DNA from: Zanthoxylum bungeanum
Taxonomy: Eukaryota > Streptophyta > Magnoliopsida > Sapindales > Rutaceae
DNA: 64,000 bases
Direction: 5' to 3'
Assembly: GCA_019454045.1 (NCBI GenBank)
Contig: SKCR01036751.1
Coordinates: 868,001-932,000, forward strand
Shown here in pieces: positions 48,694-61,091 of this stretch. The number at the start of each line of letters is the position of its first letter. Positions within the stretch are counted from its first letter, which is position 1. The notes beneath the pieces are model-generated. The model was not told the origin of the DNA and did not search any database. It saw only the letters and a list, made by a program, of their open reading frames with translations. The translations under genes and the position numbers were made by a program.

Positions 48694-48825
48694 GTTCATT
48701 CTATTTCAGTTCCGGTTCGTAATCGTGGCCAGGTATAACTGAAACTAGAAGGTATCAGAACCAGGCGACTCCTTCTAGTTCGATTCTGGTTCGGAACCAT
48801 GGTGGGGTATAGTAGTGTGGTCAGG

Positions 48826-48960
48826 TAGACCAACATTTTACTTTGTCACTATTTGAAGTTTGCTCCACCAAACTTATACGGTTTCTCTCCATGAGCGACC
48901 GACACTTTGATATTTCCACTAGTCATATGTAACTAGAAATAAAATAATTACCAATAAGTC
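48826..48960 (-). pseudogene. Copia-type gag remnant, upstream half
   Basis: The minus strand reads HGEKPYKFGGANFK, a stop, then WQSKMLVYLT. This is the N-terminal gag motif of copia elements (usually EKPxKFxGxNFKRWQxKMLFYLT). It is collinear with 44050-44512 across the inserted hAT elements. Confidence 0.72.
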
Positions 48961-49127
48961 TACACAAGATAAATCACACAAATATCAACTTTTTGATCTT
49001 ATTTATGTGTTACACTAAGAATTTACTTGTTATTATTTTGGATAGTAGTACCAAATAATACAAGTCATTGAATTTGTGACTAAATTTTATTATGATAGGT
49101 GAATAAAAGAAAATTCTCAGATGACAA

Positions 49128-50876
49128 TGGGGTCCGGTGTAATCACTTAAATCAATGCCTTTTAGGCTCTTATCGCATTGGCGATAAAATTTCCTTAATC
49201 ACTTTCTCAATAGAAAATCTCAAGCATTCAATCTTTAGTATTACATTTTAATTCTCTGTATGTAATACAATAATTATTTAAATAAATAAATTCAGTCAAG
49301 TTTGGAAGAAATTACTTGTGTATAATTCGGACCAAGTCTTCGTGATACACTTTTAATTCTCCACTAAGTATGCAACAAACAATCAATAAACAAAATTAAA
49401 TATTCTCAACTTTATCACATAATAACTAGGTATATGCATATGATAATTGAACACCGTAGTATTAATTAAAATATATACTACCAAGTTTATAAATTTTTAT
49501 GTATATGAATTTTATTAAGTTAATATTACACTATGCATATATTTAACTTATGTCTATCTTACCAAATTTCATAACTAAAGCATTTGTATATCATATGGCA
49601 ATTAACAAATTCATATATGATTTATCAAAATCTGTGAATTAATGTATGTTACTATTCCAAATTCAAATCTGGAAAAGTTTCAGGTATGACTTGCGTTAGT
49701 GTCACATTCGTTCAACATATTTTTCCAGATAGTTCATGTTCGTGTACCGTTTGATAACGCGTTCGAACAAACCTTTATAGAAAGCTTACGTTTGTCACCG
49801 CATTCAAACAAAAATACGGAACAATGTGTGTTTCTTATACATTTATCGGGCGTTCAAACGCCCTTTCAAAAATTTCATGCACATAATGCATTTTCAGATA
49901 AAAAGATGAACAATACATGCATAAATTAGAATCAACAACAAATATAAATAAATAAATTCTTAAGATTGTTAGGCGGGATGTGTTATTTACCACTTTTGAT
50001 AACGCGTTCGAACAAACCTTTATAGAAAGCTTACGTTCGTCACCGCATTCAAACAAAAATACGGAACAATGTGTGTTTTTTATACATTTATCGGGCGTTC
50101 AAACGCCCTTTCAAAAATTTCATGCACATAATGCATTTTCAGATAAAAAGATGAACAATACATGCATAAATTAGAATCAACAACAAATATAAATAAATAA
50201 ATTCTTAAGATTGTTGGGCGGGATGTGTTATTTACCACTTTTGATATGCATTATTCAATCAAAATCATTAAATAGAAACCATGCAAATCATGAATTGAAC
50301 ACAAATACAAAGAGTTAGAAAAACCTGGAAAAAATATTATGTAGAAGATAATGAATTTAAACCAAGTCGAGAAAACCTTCGTCCTTAATAACTTATTAAT
50401 CTCGCCTCGGTGCATTACAAATCTCTTGTGACTAACATTCTCTCAGGATACTTGATTGTTTCTTGTAAAATGGGCACTCATTTTTCAAGAACTTGAACTA
50501 GAAAAATGGTGTAAACTCTCTCACTTGAAAACTTTAGACTATCTAATATGAATGAATTTATAAACTCAATAATGAATAAATCTTAGAATGAATGTCAAAT
50601 GAAGAACCCAATAGACTTATTTATAAACATGGAGGGTTGCCTTTGTAAAGATACCTCTATGTCAAAATATATATTTATTTATAAGTCGTGACCCTCCAAG
50701 AAAACCTTCCAATCCTAAAGGTTATGTCATTTTTCATTAAGAAATATATCATTTCCAAATAACCGTTTAAACCCAAATGGTTATGTCATTTCTTATTAAG
50801 GATTATATCATTTCATTCATTATATATATATATACACACACACACATACATCTTTATATTTAGAAAATTCCCGACA
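49128..50876 (-). mobile_element. Probable 5' LTR (1749 bp) of the copia element broken by the hAT nest
   Basis: On the minus strand the LTR would start TGTCGGGAATTTTC and end CACCGGACCCCA, followed by a decayed primer site (TTGTCATCTGAGA) and then the gag remnant at 48960 in the same orientation. A minus-strand TATA-like GTTTATAAATTC lies near 50560. The 245-bp tandem duplication is inside. Borders are proposals. Confidence 0.5.
49751..50240. repeat. Tandem duplication, two 245-bp copies
   Basis: TTGATAACGCGTTCGAAC begins at 49751 and again at 49996. The copies differ by three bases that I could find in 245. A further TTGAT follows at 50241 without continuing. The short open frames in each copy are the same frame duplicated and not genes. 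Confidence 0.93.
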
Positions 50877-50979
50877 CTATCAATTTTTGATTGGTTAGTA
50901 CAATGAAATTATACAGTCGACACAATTTTAATTGCTATTTATCCCATAGATTATTAAAATCACAAAGAATCATTTGGAA

Positions 50980-51235
50980 TCAACAAAACTCATTGCTAAA
51001 ATTATGGCCAATAGATTGAAACCATTTCTATAGAGTATTGTTTCTGTTAAGCAAAATATTTTTATCCCACAAATGAATATTTATGATAATATCATTGTTT
51101 GTTTTGATGGGCTGCAAAAGTTAAAGAGCGTGAGAGTTGGGAAAAAGAGTGGTGTGATGTTGAAATTGAACATAATGAAGGGTTATGATAGAATTGAGTG
51201 GAAGTTTGTGAAATACATAAAGAGTATAGCTAAAT
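50980..51235 (+). pseudogene. LINE reverse-transcriptase remnant
   Basis: The frame reads STKLIAKIMANRLKPFL, a stop, then NIYDNIIVCFDGLQ and SGVMLKLNIMKGYDRIEWKF. This corresponds to the fingers and first catalytic motif of plant non-LTR retrotransposon reverse transcriptases (usually KLDMSKAYDRVEW). The conserved aspartate after KL is asparagine here. Only about 85 codons remain. Confidence 0.75.
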
Positions 51236-51239
51236 AAAC

Positions 51240-52370
51240 CATGACAGTGGTGAATTGTGTATTAAAAAATTTCGGCTAAATAATCTTAATTCTAAATCAA
51301 CCAATTCTTCAGCAATTCAAATTGTCTCAACAATAATTATATTCAACAATGATACCTACAAATAATTGAAAAATACAAGTAAAAATTATGAGTAAGAATT
51401 AGAAAAACTAACACTAGTTTTATACCGACCGGCAATCTCGACTACTGTTATGCTGTGAGACAAGTGATTACATAATATAAAATTATGGTTGGACACATAT
51501 ACACTCCTGAAATGACTTTGGGAACAATCAGTAAACTCCTCGAAACTCTGATACGAGATTGTACGATGTATCACTCCGGACAGCTTATGGTATTTGGGCT
51601 ATAATTTTCTCATACAAACTCTAATTTTTATGAATTTTATATCATCGGAAAACTAAGATCGAGACCTACAACTTCTGCATTGAATATTTTTCCAAATTTG
51701 AATCATAAATAGATCAAAAATACATGTAAAAAATTTATATACTTGTCCAACGGATACTAACGGCTATATGACCGTTGGGCAAGTATACGTTAGACCGGTA
51801 TGCTAATCGATATGAAGATCGGTATGGTTTGGCCCGGTTCCAGAATGTGTGTAAAATGAAGAGCTAGACCGGAATGGAGACCGGAATAGGGACATGTATG
51901 GATCTCCATAGTTTCAGTAACTATGCACCATGAATAGCTAGACTGGAATGGGGACCGGAATGGTGACCGGAATGGAGATCGGAATGGATCTCTCTGGTTC
52001 CAGAAAGCATGCATAAGGCTTTTCTTAACCGGTATGGTTAACGGAATGACACCGGTATGCCGGTCTCATACCAAAATGTAGAGTAATGAAGGTTTTAAGG
52101 CATTTTGTCATGTTCATAATGCATCTAAGAGATTGTGCATGCAATCTTATGAGCTTAGGCACTAGAATATACAATTCACAATTACAAATAGAGTCATAAG
52201 CTAAGACTTGGATAAAATCTTCAATTTTCCGCAAGTCTTCACATTCTCGCTCTTCACCACATATACTTCGACATCTTTTTGTATTACTTCGTATTTGCGC
52301 GTCGAAGTCTTCTTTCTTGTTGCAACATCAAAATCCAATTATGCGACCAAGTCGCCAATAATATGCACAT
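51240..52370. repeat. LTR-like repeat, copy 2
   Basis: This has the same layout as 23720-24830. It shows a GGTGAATTGTGTATTAA start, a centre with many GACCGGAATGG/GATCGGTATGG words (51800-52070), and an end CTTCGACATCTTTTTGTAT followed by GTTGCAACATCAAAATCC. The repeated centre differs in number and spelling between copies. Confidence 0.5.
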
Positions 52371-55294
52371 CTCAATACGTATCACATACTCATGGCCCTC
52401 AAGAGCTCACATAGCACTCAATAGGTGGGCAACAACAAGTAAGCTCGCTATTACAAATTGAGTCTGTCCAAGAAACCCAATTGTTTTCCTTAACTAACAT
52501 CATTCATATTTTGTAGAATCCAAATTCTACATGAATATGACTCAGACGTTATATCAGTATTGTGCTATAGCTACTGAGTTGTCTATGTATTTATAGATCA
52601 AATCCAAATACTATGAGACAACCACAAGCACTACACTAATATGAAAACTTCTAATATATAGGGTCACTATGCAACTTTATAAGTCAATACTTCATAAGTT
52701 ACAACTGATTCCACTAATTTAGTATAATCAACGGTGACACTCTCACTGCATCTTTTCTGACTTTATATGACAGAGACCATCTAATGTCATAATTATGATC
52801 AAAACTAATATGACCTTATGGTTGCAGACTAAATTCTCCATGAATAAGAAACTCGTTATTAATATCTCTAAGATAACAAAGAACATGTTTCAAGACTCAT
52901 CATATGGTCAGTAACATATCAAAATAACTCATAACATTTATGATTAAATTGATATCTTTAATCGCACATAATATAGTATTCATTACGCCATCATCTTATG
53001 ATGCATATGATTGACTAGACATGTCAATCAATCTCTCTTTCGACAAATGAATCATCATTTACGAAAGATGAATAATAAATATATGTATAAAAGACATGTC
53101 AACTGACAAACATTTGTACTAACTTTCATACAGATAGTCTTACTGTGTCCTTTATTAGATCATATCTAATACGCGACTAATGGGAGTATCTCACAAGTCT
53201 CTTGTTTTATATCATATATAAAACTTTATATCATATATAAAACTTTATATCAAATATAATAGAGACTACTCCCACTGCTTTCACGGAGAAAAGAAAACTT
53301 AAGTAAATGTTTTACTTTACAAACATTTCATTATTACTTTAATAATGATAATGTCGTTAGGATATATAACACTATAAATAAATTTGTATGCTCCCACTGA
53401 CCCTACTATCATATATGCATTCTCTATGTTTTGATAAAATCAGACAATCTGACTGTTATCAAAATTAGAAAACACATATTTCTGGAAAGCTTATCTGAGT
53501 CTACAATAGGCTATATAAGCTAGTATATCAAACTGTGATCTTAGCCGAATACAAACTATAGGGCCATTCTAGAATGAATTCTTCAAACAAAGAAATCACG
53601 ACAGATCTCTCATTCGAAGAAATCACGAAAGAACGCCACTTTGCATTCTTTAGCCAAAATACATAGTTTAATATCAACATTAACCAACATATTTTTAATT
53701 GTTCAATTAATGCGACTTGAGACAAGTTTTCTCAGAATCTACAATAGATCACTGAGTATAACTTTTCTCACTGTCATACTATAAAGATCAAACCTTTATC
53801 AAGCTCACTTTGCTTCTGCTGTGCAAACAATTTGCACATTTTATGAACTATTCATAACGAAAGCTTAATCAAGTTCAAAACTTGATCATAGTAAGTTATG
53901 AACAATCTTAGATCTATGGTTCAATGATAATTTCCGAAATCGATATCAAATATCGCTTCCACTATAAGTTATAGGATAATTTTCTTCGATAAGAAAATAA
54001 CAGAATCATTAAGTATCAAATACTTTGTAAATGATTCTGACATCCTATTGAACTTATACGGAAGATGTCCAAGGGTCATTTCATCTTATTAATTATGTAG
54101 TTTCATTACAGTTTATCACTTTCACATTTGACTTTAATAAGTCAAGTCATTTCTACAATTGTCAACATCCAATGTTACACCAAGTAATAAAATAATTTTA
54201 TTACTTGTGATCGTATAAAAGATATTATATAAAATAGAATACAATATTCTATTAAATAGAAAAAATGATAAACCTTACTTGTACCTCCGAGGCGCGAGAA
54301 CTTTCAATTATATAATAATTATACAAAATAAAGTTTCAAATCTCAAACTTTTCAAGATTCGATTTTTCTATTATACATATCATATATGTAACTGTAGGAA
54401 CTAATGGAACCTTAATTAAATAGATAAATTAGTGTTACTGGAGTATAACCCCAAGAGTATTGAAAAATAATTCGGTAATACTCAATATCAACGAATCAAA
54501 TCATATAAGATTCGATTACTCCCACTGACCAATTCCATTACTGTGGAATCGTGGAAGAATAATATCGAGTAAGAATCACATTCATTAAATAACTTCAGAA
54601 CTAATTACCATAAATTCATATGTTTGATCATATCAAACATCCTTGAACAATCACTATGCATGTTCTCGCCTACGTATATTCATTAGGTAGACAACTCATT
54701 GTCAATCACTCACCAATGACTCCTGATTTTGGTTCTGATCGTTTCTCGTTATGACAGCTTTGGCACGTTCACAAGGAGGCGTATCAAGGCTTCACTTGCC
54801 AATGACAAACTCAAGCTACCGATGTAGTCTTGACAGTTTTGGCACGTTCAGGATTTCCACTTTCACTTGAATTTGTCTAATATCAATATACAACCGACAT
54901 GGATAAAATTCTATCAACTGCACCCTCACTGCTTTGTCACGATCTCGGATGCAGCCATAGAAAGTTACCCATAAACCGTATTGACAAGACAGACCAAGAA
55001 ACATGCATCCAATACACGTTACTTTACAACCTTATTTTAAGCGGGGATATTCCTTAATGAAGAATTGTTCCACATCAAATGCAGAATTTTAATCTAAAGC
55101 ATTTTCTAAACAACTCAATTCAACCTTAGAAAACATAACTCAATTTAACCATTAAATTTCTGTTACGTGTCCCGTTAGCGTAGAACCGAAAAGTCAGGAA
55201 ACATATAGATTACATGCATGTGCGAATATTAAAATTGGATTACATATCATATATCAAGTATGAATAATGTAATGGATGAAGCATAAGACTTACT
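52371..55294 (-). mobile_element. Interior of a second copia-type element, no coding part recognised
   Basis: It lies downstream (minus strand) of the primer site at 55295. No gag or pol motif is visible. Features seen are TTTGGCACGTTCA words near 54764 and 54841, CAGTGGGAGYA on the minus strand near 53275, 53395 and 54522, and a TATATCATATATAAAACTT repeat at 53208-53262. The AT content is high and all frames are short. Confidence 0.4.
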
Positions 55295-55305
55295 CTGATA
55301 CCATT
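55295..55305 (-). other. Primer binding site matching initiator Met-tRNA
   Basis: TGGTATCAGAG on the minus strand lies just inside the LTR at about 55307, as in the element at 3390-3400. Confidence 0.75.
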
Positions 55306-55306
55306 T

Positions 55307-57849
55307 TTGGCGGGGTTTTGGGCGAAGGACGCATCAGAAGCGCTATTCGAGCGAAATCATAATTTTAAAACTTTTTAAATTACCAAATGAATTATTCAAT
55401 ATCTAATATGAATAATTCATTCATATTTCACCTAAACACATTTATTCGATATCAAATAACGACATAAATAAGGTAGAAACTTCGCGAAACTTTTACTAAA
55501 AATATTTTTCCGCAAAATGACGCAAAACATGTTTTTGACTGAACCGACCACCCAACACTTATGGGGACTACCCAGGTCAGCCCCAATAGTGTTAGGAGTC
55601 TTAGGAAAGTTCATGGGCTGCTCGAACAGTGACAAATTCACTGTTTGGATAGCCGTCACCCGGTTGGCTCAAAAGTCACCTGATAACGCCGTTTTTTGCC
55701 ATTTTCACTTATTTCAACTCCGAAATAATTTCCGACAATTGTTCCAACACCCAAAATACATCCAATACATTCAAAATACATTATTTTCATCACCAAAACA
55801 TAATCAATTCCAGATCTGATCCAGAACAGAAAAATGTGAATTTTCATGTTTTAAATCCAATTTCAAGATTAATCCAATTAATCAAAACACCAATCAAAGT
55901 CACCACACATGAACCACCCAATAACAATTCTAGGCATTCCAAAAGTGGTCATCACACTCTAGAATGTCAACATATCATCAAATGACTAAATTGAATAAAT
56001 ATTACAATAATATTACTCAAAACTATTTCACACATGCCTAAATGCTTCCAATTCATCCACCAAAACCAAAAGCCCCAAATTCTTAAGAAAAAGGAAACCC
56101 ATAATCTTACTAGATAATCAGGAAAATAAGAAACATGCTTTCAAGCTTAAAGAGATATAGAATTACCTTTAATTCCTTAATTCCTTAAAGCTTTTCTTGA
56201 TTTTCTTCATTTTTCCTTCTTGTTTCATTAAACCATATTTGAGGGTTTTTTCTTGGTTGATGTTCGGCCATGGAGACCAAGTGAAGAAGAAAAGAAAACT
56301 TCCCCTATTTTAAATGGCATTGACCGACTAAGTAAGGGTAAAATGGTCAATTTTGCCTTTTTAATTTCATTAAATTAAAAAGGAAGAAAAGATAATCTTA
56401 AACTTGGACAAATCAAATTTGCATACTTAAGCTTAATAAAATCATGTCACATGTATCAATAATAATTAAACATTTATCATAACAATTATGAAAAATGGTT
56501 ATTATTTAATTATTCAAATATTTAACAATTAAATATCTAAATATTTAATTAATATAATTATATTATAAATGTATTTTTATTTACATTAAATACAGATACA
56601 TATATTAATGGCATGTGCCAAAGTCTCAATTGATAATTAATTAATGTGTATCTAATCAAATTATGTATCAAATACAAATACATAATAATTACAATTGACC
56701 AAAATCCTCTAATGCATGTGTTATTGTTTAACCGTTTAAACGATTCGAATTAACTCATTTAATCCGATGAAGTATTATAAATAATATGTATTATTCATAA
56801 CACGTTGCCCAAGTACTCAACGAGTACACTTCATATTGAGGGACTCTCTAAGTTTAGGTTTATCCGTCACGAAATCCAATTTCGTGTCCATAATTTACCC
56901 ACTCATGAATTATGACGACCACGGATAATCTCTCTAAACTATGCAAGTCGAGGTCATTACATACGTATAATCCATATGTCACAGGCTATCCATATTATAC
57001 ATGTGATATAGATGAGAACGTAAAATTCTTTCGATATAATATAGTCGACTTTCAATTTACGATCTCTAAATGGCACTCGGAACTATTTCCAAAGTTATAC
57101 CACGACCATGGATTTACTAGATCGTAAATATGTGTAGGATGCATATGCCCTGTACACAGGACTGACGGATCCTCTCTTGATACGCACTGGATATCGTGAG
57201 TATCGGTCCACACCCAACGAACAGACGGAGGTCTGATCTAAATAGATCGGTGACGTGACTGCCATCAAAGTATGGAGGATAACTCATATATCCACAGTGG
57301 TATCTCAAGTCGAATGACCAATATGCTCGCTCAACTCGAGAAGATTCCTATTGACGTTGGTGTACCATCTATTAGGAAATCTTCAGTGAGTCGTTCAGTG
57401 TTTATCAAATAGACACCTACATGTCTATACGAGTCTCCCGAGACTCATGGTTCATTGGGATAAACCATCAGATCAAGTCACGATATACGACATGTACTGG
57501 TCTCAGCGGATTTTACTAATCGACCCGTGTTAGCAAATCTTGACCAGAAACTTTATTTAAGGATATACATCTTATAGTGTGATTCTCAATGTCAATTACA
57601 AACTACGTTGTAACTGCACACTACATTGTAAATCATATGGTCTTTGTCTAATATACATGTATCACTAAATCAAATTTAATTTCAATCTAATTATAATTAG
57701 ATATCTAATCGCGATTAGATCGAATATGTGTATAAAAGACAAAAGGTTATTCCATAAAATAAGTAATATTATGGAAAATGTAATTACTCGTATTCATGAA
57801 TCGGACATAAATATGATCCATATTGGCACTCCGAGCACCAACCCTAACA
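55307..57849 (-). mobile_element. 5' LTR (about 2.5 kb) of the second copia-type element
   Basis: On the minus strand the LTR starts TGTTAGGGTTGGTGC at 57849 and runs to the primer site. The inner end (CCCGCCAAAAA) lacks the usual CA, so it is mutated or shifted by a few bases. Its size and layout are like the LTR at 3402-5370. No gene is present. Confidence 0.65.
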
Positions 57850-58383
57850 TGGATGACAGATACTCCTAGATCATAGTTTCAGAGCCTGAAGGGTAGCATA
57901 TATTCGCATCCCCGGTTATAATTCAGTGGCTTGGGGAACAGCTATACGTAACTCCTCAATACCACTAGTTTCAGGGACATGTAGTGGCATGTTTTGAGGG
58001 ACGACGATACGTAACGCCCTAATGTCGTGGATTTGCACTCCTGGATCTAGTTAGGCGTATGGGGGGACGACGATACGTAACGCCCCCATGCGTCAGGTTT
58101 TTCACATACAGTTTTCAGAAATAAATATTTCGGAATTAGTTTTCAGAGACTGATTTTTCAGAAGAGAGAGTTTTATAGAGAAAATTTTTCTAGAAACAAA
58201 GTTTTTGGAAACAACAGTTTATAATAGACTTCCAGAAAAGCATATTTCAGAAAAGTTTTCCCGAAAGAAAGTTGTTTTCAGTTAATGAAAGAGATTTCAG
58301 AGAAGATGATTTGAGATAAATTGGGTTTTAGAACCATGGATTTTCAAAAAAATACTTTTAGTACCTACTTTTAAACTGTCCAC
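57850..58383 (+). mobile_element. Left part of a gypsy-type LTR split by a solo LTR
   Basis: It contains three tandem units of about 62-69 bp with cores like GACGACGATACGTAACGCCC (near 57938, 57998, 58065). The left end is cut by the copia LTR. The sequence resumes at 60243 after the inserted solo LTR. Confidence 0.5.
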
Positions 58384-60242
58384 TGACCGATGCGTAATCA
58401 CACGCGTATAACGTAAGCGCACGTATCGTTCAAGTAGTATAAAAATATTGATCCCACGAGGACTTAATTCCTACTATTATTATTAATTATTGATACTATT
58501 TATTTACAGGTATCCAATTATAAGGGAGAAGAGAATGATTGCTTTTGGTTGGTTGAATGTGGATTTGCTTAAATAAAATAAACAAAAGAAAATACTAAGA
58601 AAAATAAATAAAAGACACAAAGATATATGGTTGTGATTCCACACAATATTATTCTAAAGATGAATTGATTCTCTTATATATGTGTAATAAGTCAGTTTGC
58701 TAATCTGTAACACGAAGATATGCAAAAGCCTCTATCGATGGTCAGACGTAAATACCCAAATAACTCAATTAATCATATGTATATGTTAATCAAGTTACCT
58801 GAATTCATTAAGTTCAAGTTCCAAAAGTGGCTACCCCCGCCCGACAGATATATGTCTATCCTGTAAGGAAATCTATTAAAGGGTTATCCATCATCAAGGA
58901 AGATCGTGGGCTATTGAATCTAAGGCTGAAACCTAAAATCCATTCGTCAAGTTCATTTTAAGTTTACCAAATCAATCTTATTAATGGCCAATTAACAAAA
59001 AGTATTAAGCTTAAAACTCAATAAACAAACTAAAGAATTACCCATAAAAAGAAAATCAACTATTAAGTACGTGGATATTGTGTTTCATCACTTCCCTATA
59101 ATAAAAATAAAATGCTGGGGGTTGGGGATCCACCTTTACTATTTCTAATTTATAAATCTCTCTTACTATAATATAGAATTTATCAATGATATTACCAACC
59201 AGCCATATAGGCGGTATTCTCATTAAGTCAGATTTTAATTAAGTCCGACCGACCATAAAGACGGTATCATTATTTTCCATAAACCAGCCATATAGGCGGT
59301 AATCATCTGTCACATAAAGACCGGCCATATAAGCGGTGTCACATTATGTCAATAAAATCAGCTATTAAGGCGGTATAACCTTTTATGTTAAATTATAATT
59401 TCCATATTATAATTAAGGGAGATTAATCTAAACTAAAATAATAAAAGCTTCACCTTTCCCCCAGCGGAAATCTAACTACAAAACATAAAAGAAAAGAAAA
59501 GAAAAGAAAAGAAACTACTATTACTGAAAATAAAAATGCATAAATTAAAAACTGAAAATAAATACAAACAAGATGCAATCCTTAAATTCCTTACAAAAAC
59601 CTAAGGAAAGCATGAGAATTACAAATGAAATGGCTTGGTATTTATAGGAAAATCTAAAGGCTTCCACCAATTTCTCCACCAAACACTCCAAAAAATCCTC
59701 CACCAAACATGCCACAAGACACTCCACCAAACATGCCACAAGACACTCCACCAAACATGCAAGCATGTTTTGTGGAAGTTTGACAATTGTAAATTGTCAT
59801 TTTCCATTTTTTTTTTAATTTTTTGATAATGACTTTAGTAATTACACAAAACACATTGGATTATTCATTAATTTCGGTCTTGAAAACTTTGGAATTCGAA
59901 AATATTTAAAATTTTAAAGTTGTAGATCTTTGAGTCTTCTTTAATATGAAACTTTAATCAGATCAATCGGATATCGGATGAAAAACTTATGGTCAAAATA
60001 CCAAACTTGCGCAAAATTGAAATTTAGGACTGCACTTCGTGACGCGTACAATAAATTTTCGTTTTTGACATTTTTTTCTCCGGATTTCATCGTTTTAGCC
60101 CCGAGTTGATTCCATTAAGTCCCAATATTATTTTTATCTGTAAAATAAACAAAAAAATATTAAAACGTTCATAAAACTCGAGAAACTATACAAAATATTA
60201 GGTTAAATGAGTGGGAAATAGTGATATAATTACCACTCATCA
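58384..60242 (-). mobile_element. 1859-bp solo LTR with 5-bp target duplication
   Basis: On the minus strand it starts TGATGAGTGGTAATTATATC and ends GCATCGGTCA. The flanks TCCAC (58379-58383) and TTCAC (60243-60247) agree at 4 of 5 bases. No primer site, polypurine tract or coding region is attached, so the internal part was lost by LTR recombination. Inside are about five diverged units containing CCATATAGGCGGTA (59198-59385) and three 24-bp units CTCCACCAAACATGCCACAA (59698-59760). The start resembles that of the Athila/Tat-like LTR at 6046-7281. Confidence 0.78.
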
Positions 60243-60660
60243 TTCACTCACTTAGATTGTTCAAACGATCTAATCTCCCCACTTCCAGTGTTTTATTTTA
60301 CAGGTTCTTGGAGGGCAAGCTCGGGAGGATGGATACTGATGGCAGTCACTACGATGTTTGGTCCACCAGGTCAAGTCAGAAATAGAGTTTAGTCAATTCA
60401 AGTAGAGTCTGGTCTCATATATTTGTATAACAGAGTTGTGTATGAGCATTCATGTATAGAGTTGTAACATTTATGATATTGTTTGTTCAGTCGTATGTAT
60501 ATTATATCACAAGCTATGTTGTGGATTTGGGCATTGGTCTCATATATGAAATTATGTTGAGGAAAGCATCATAATTGTTTGTAATTAGAAAGTCAATGGC
60601 TCAGAGGGATGGTACGACCTATTCCTTGCCGGTAGCATCTCCTGGATCGGGGATGTTACA
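60243..60660 (+). mobile_element. Right part of the split gypsy-type LTR
   Basis: It holds TTTTACAGGTTCTTGGAGGG and ends CGGGGATGTTACA, like LTRs of Tekay/Del-type gypsy elements as remembered. It continues 57850-58383. Confidence 0.5.
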
Positions 60661-60990
60661 AGTTTTATATGGTTCGGCCAACTATGCCTACGTCTACAAC
60701 TCCAAACTTCATGCATGAGGATTCACTATAACCAATTGGCTTCAAGGGACTGATCATACTATTTACAACTCAATTGATTTAAAAGATATCAATCAAATAG
60801 TTATAAGAAAGTTTAATCGTGTTTTTATTTTATTGTATATACCAATTATATATACTTTAATCGTGTTTTTATTTTATTTTAACAAGATAGTTTAATATAT
60901 TTTCTTATTATAATAAAATTCTTATAAAATTATAATATATATTTTTATTGTAATATGATTTTCATTTAATAGATTTATCAATTTACTTTT
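60661..60990. other. Spacer with an LTR-like word
   Basis: TATGGTTCGGCCAACTATGC with CCTACGTC near 60668-60692 is a plant LTR-type word, but no element limits can be set. The rest is AT-rich and without genes. Confidence 0.3.
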
Positions 60991-61045
60991 ATAACTTTAA
61001 ATGAAACTGTCACGTGTCGCGATGAAGAAACTTAAAAATATTTAA

Positions 61046-61091
<46 letters not shown>

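Larger units (their letters stand above)
44521..48811. mobile_element. Small hAT element split by a larger hAT element
   Basis: The outer element starts TAGATCCGGCCACCG and ends CCATGGTGGGGTATA, which are loosely inverted. The flanks ATAGTGTG (44513-44520) and GTAGTGTG (48812-48819) agree at 7 of 8 bases. Removing the inner element and one copy of its target leaves about 313 bp rich in GGTTCCGG and CCGAACC words, like the MITEs at 5493 and 7943. Confidence 0.75.

Noticed and set aside
59545..59854. Cysteine/tryptophan-rich frames
   Set aside because: They are translations of the 24-bp minisatellite inside the solo LTR.
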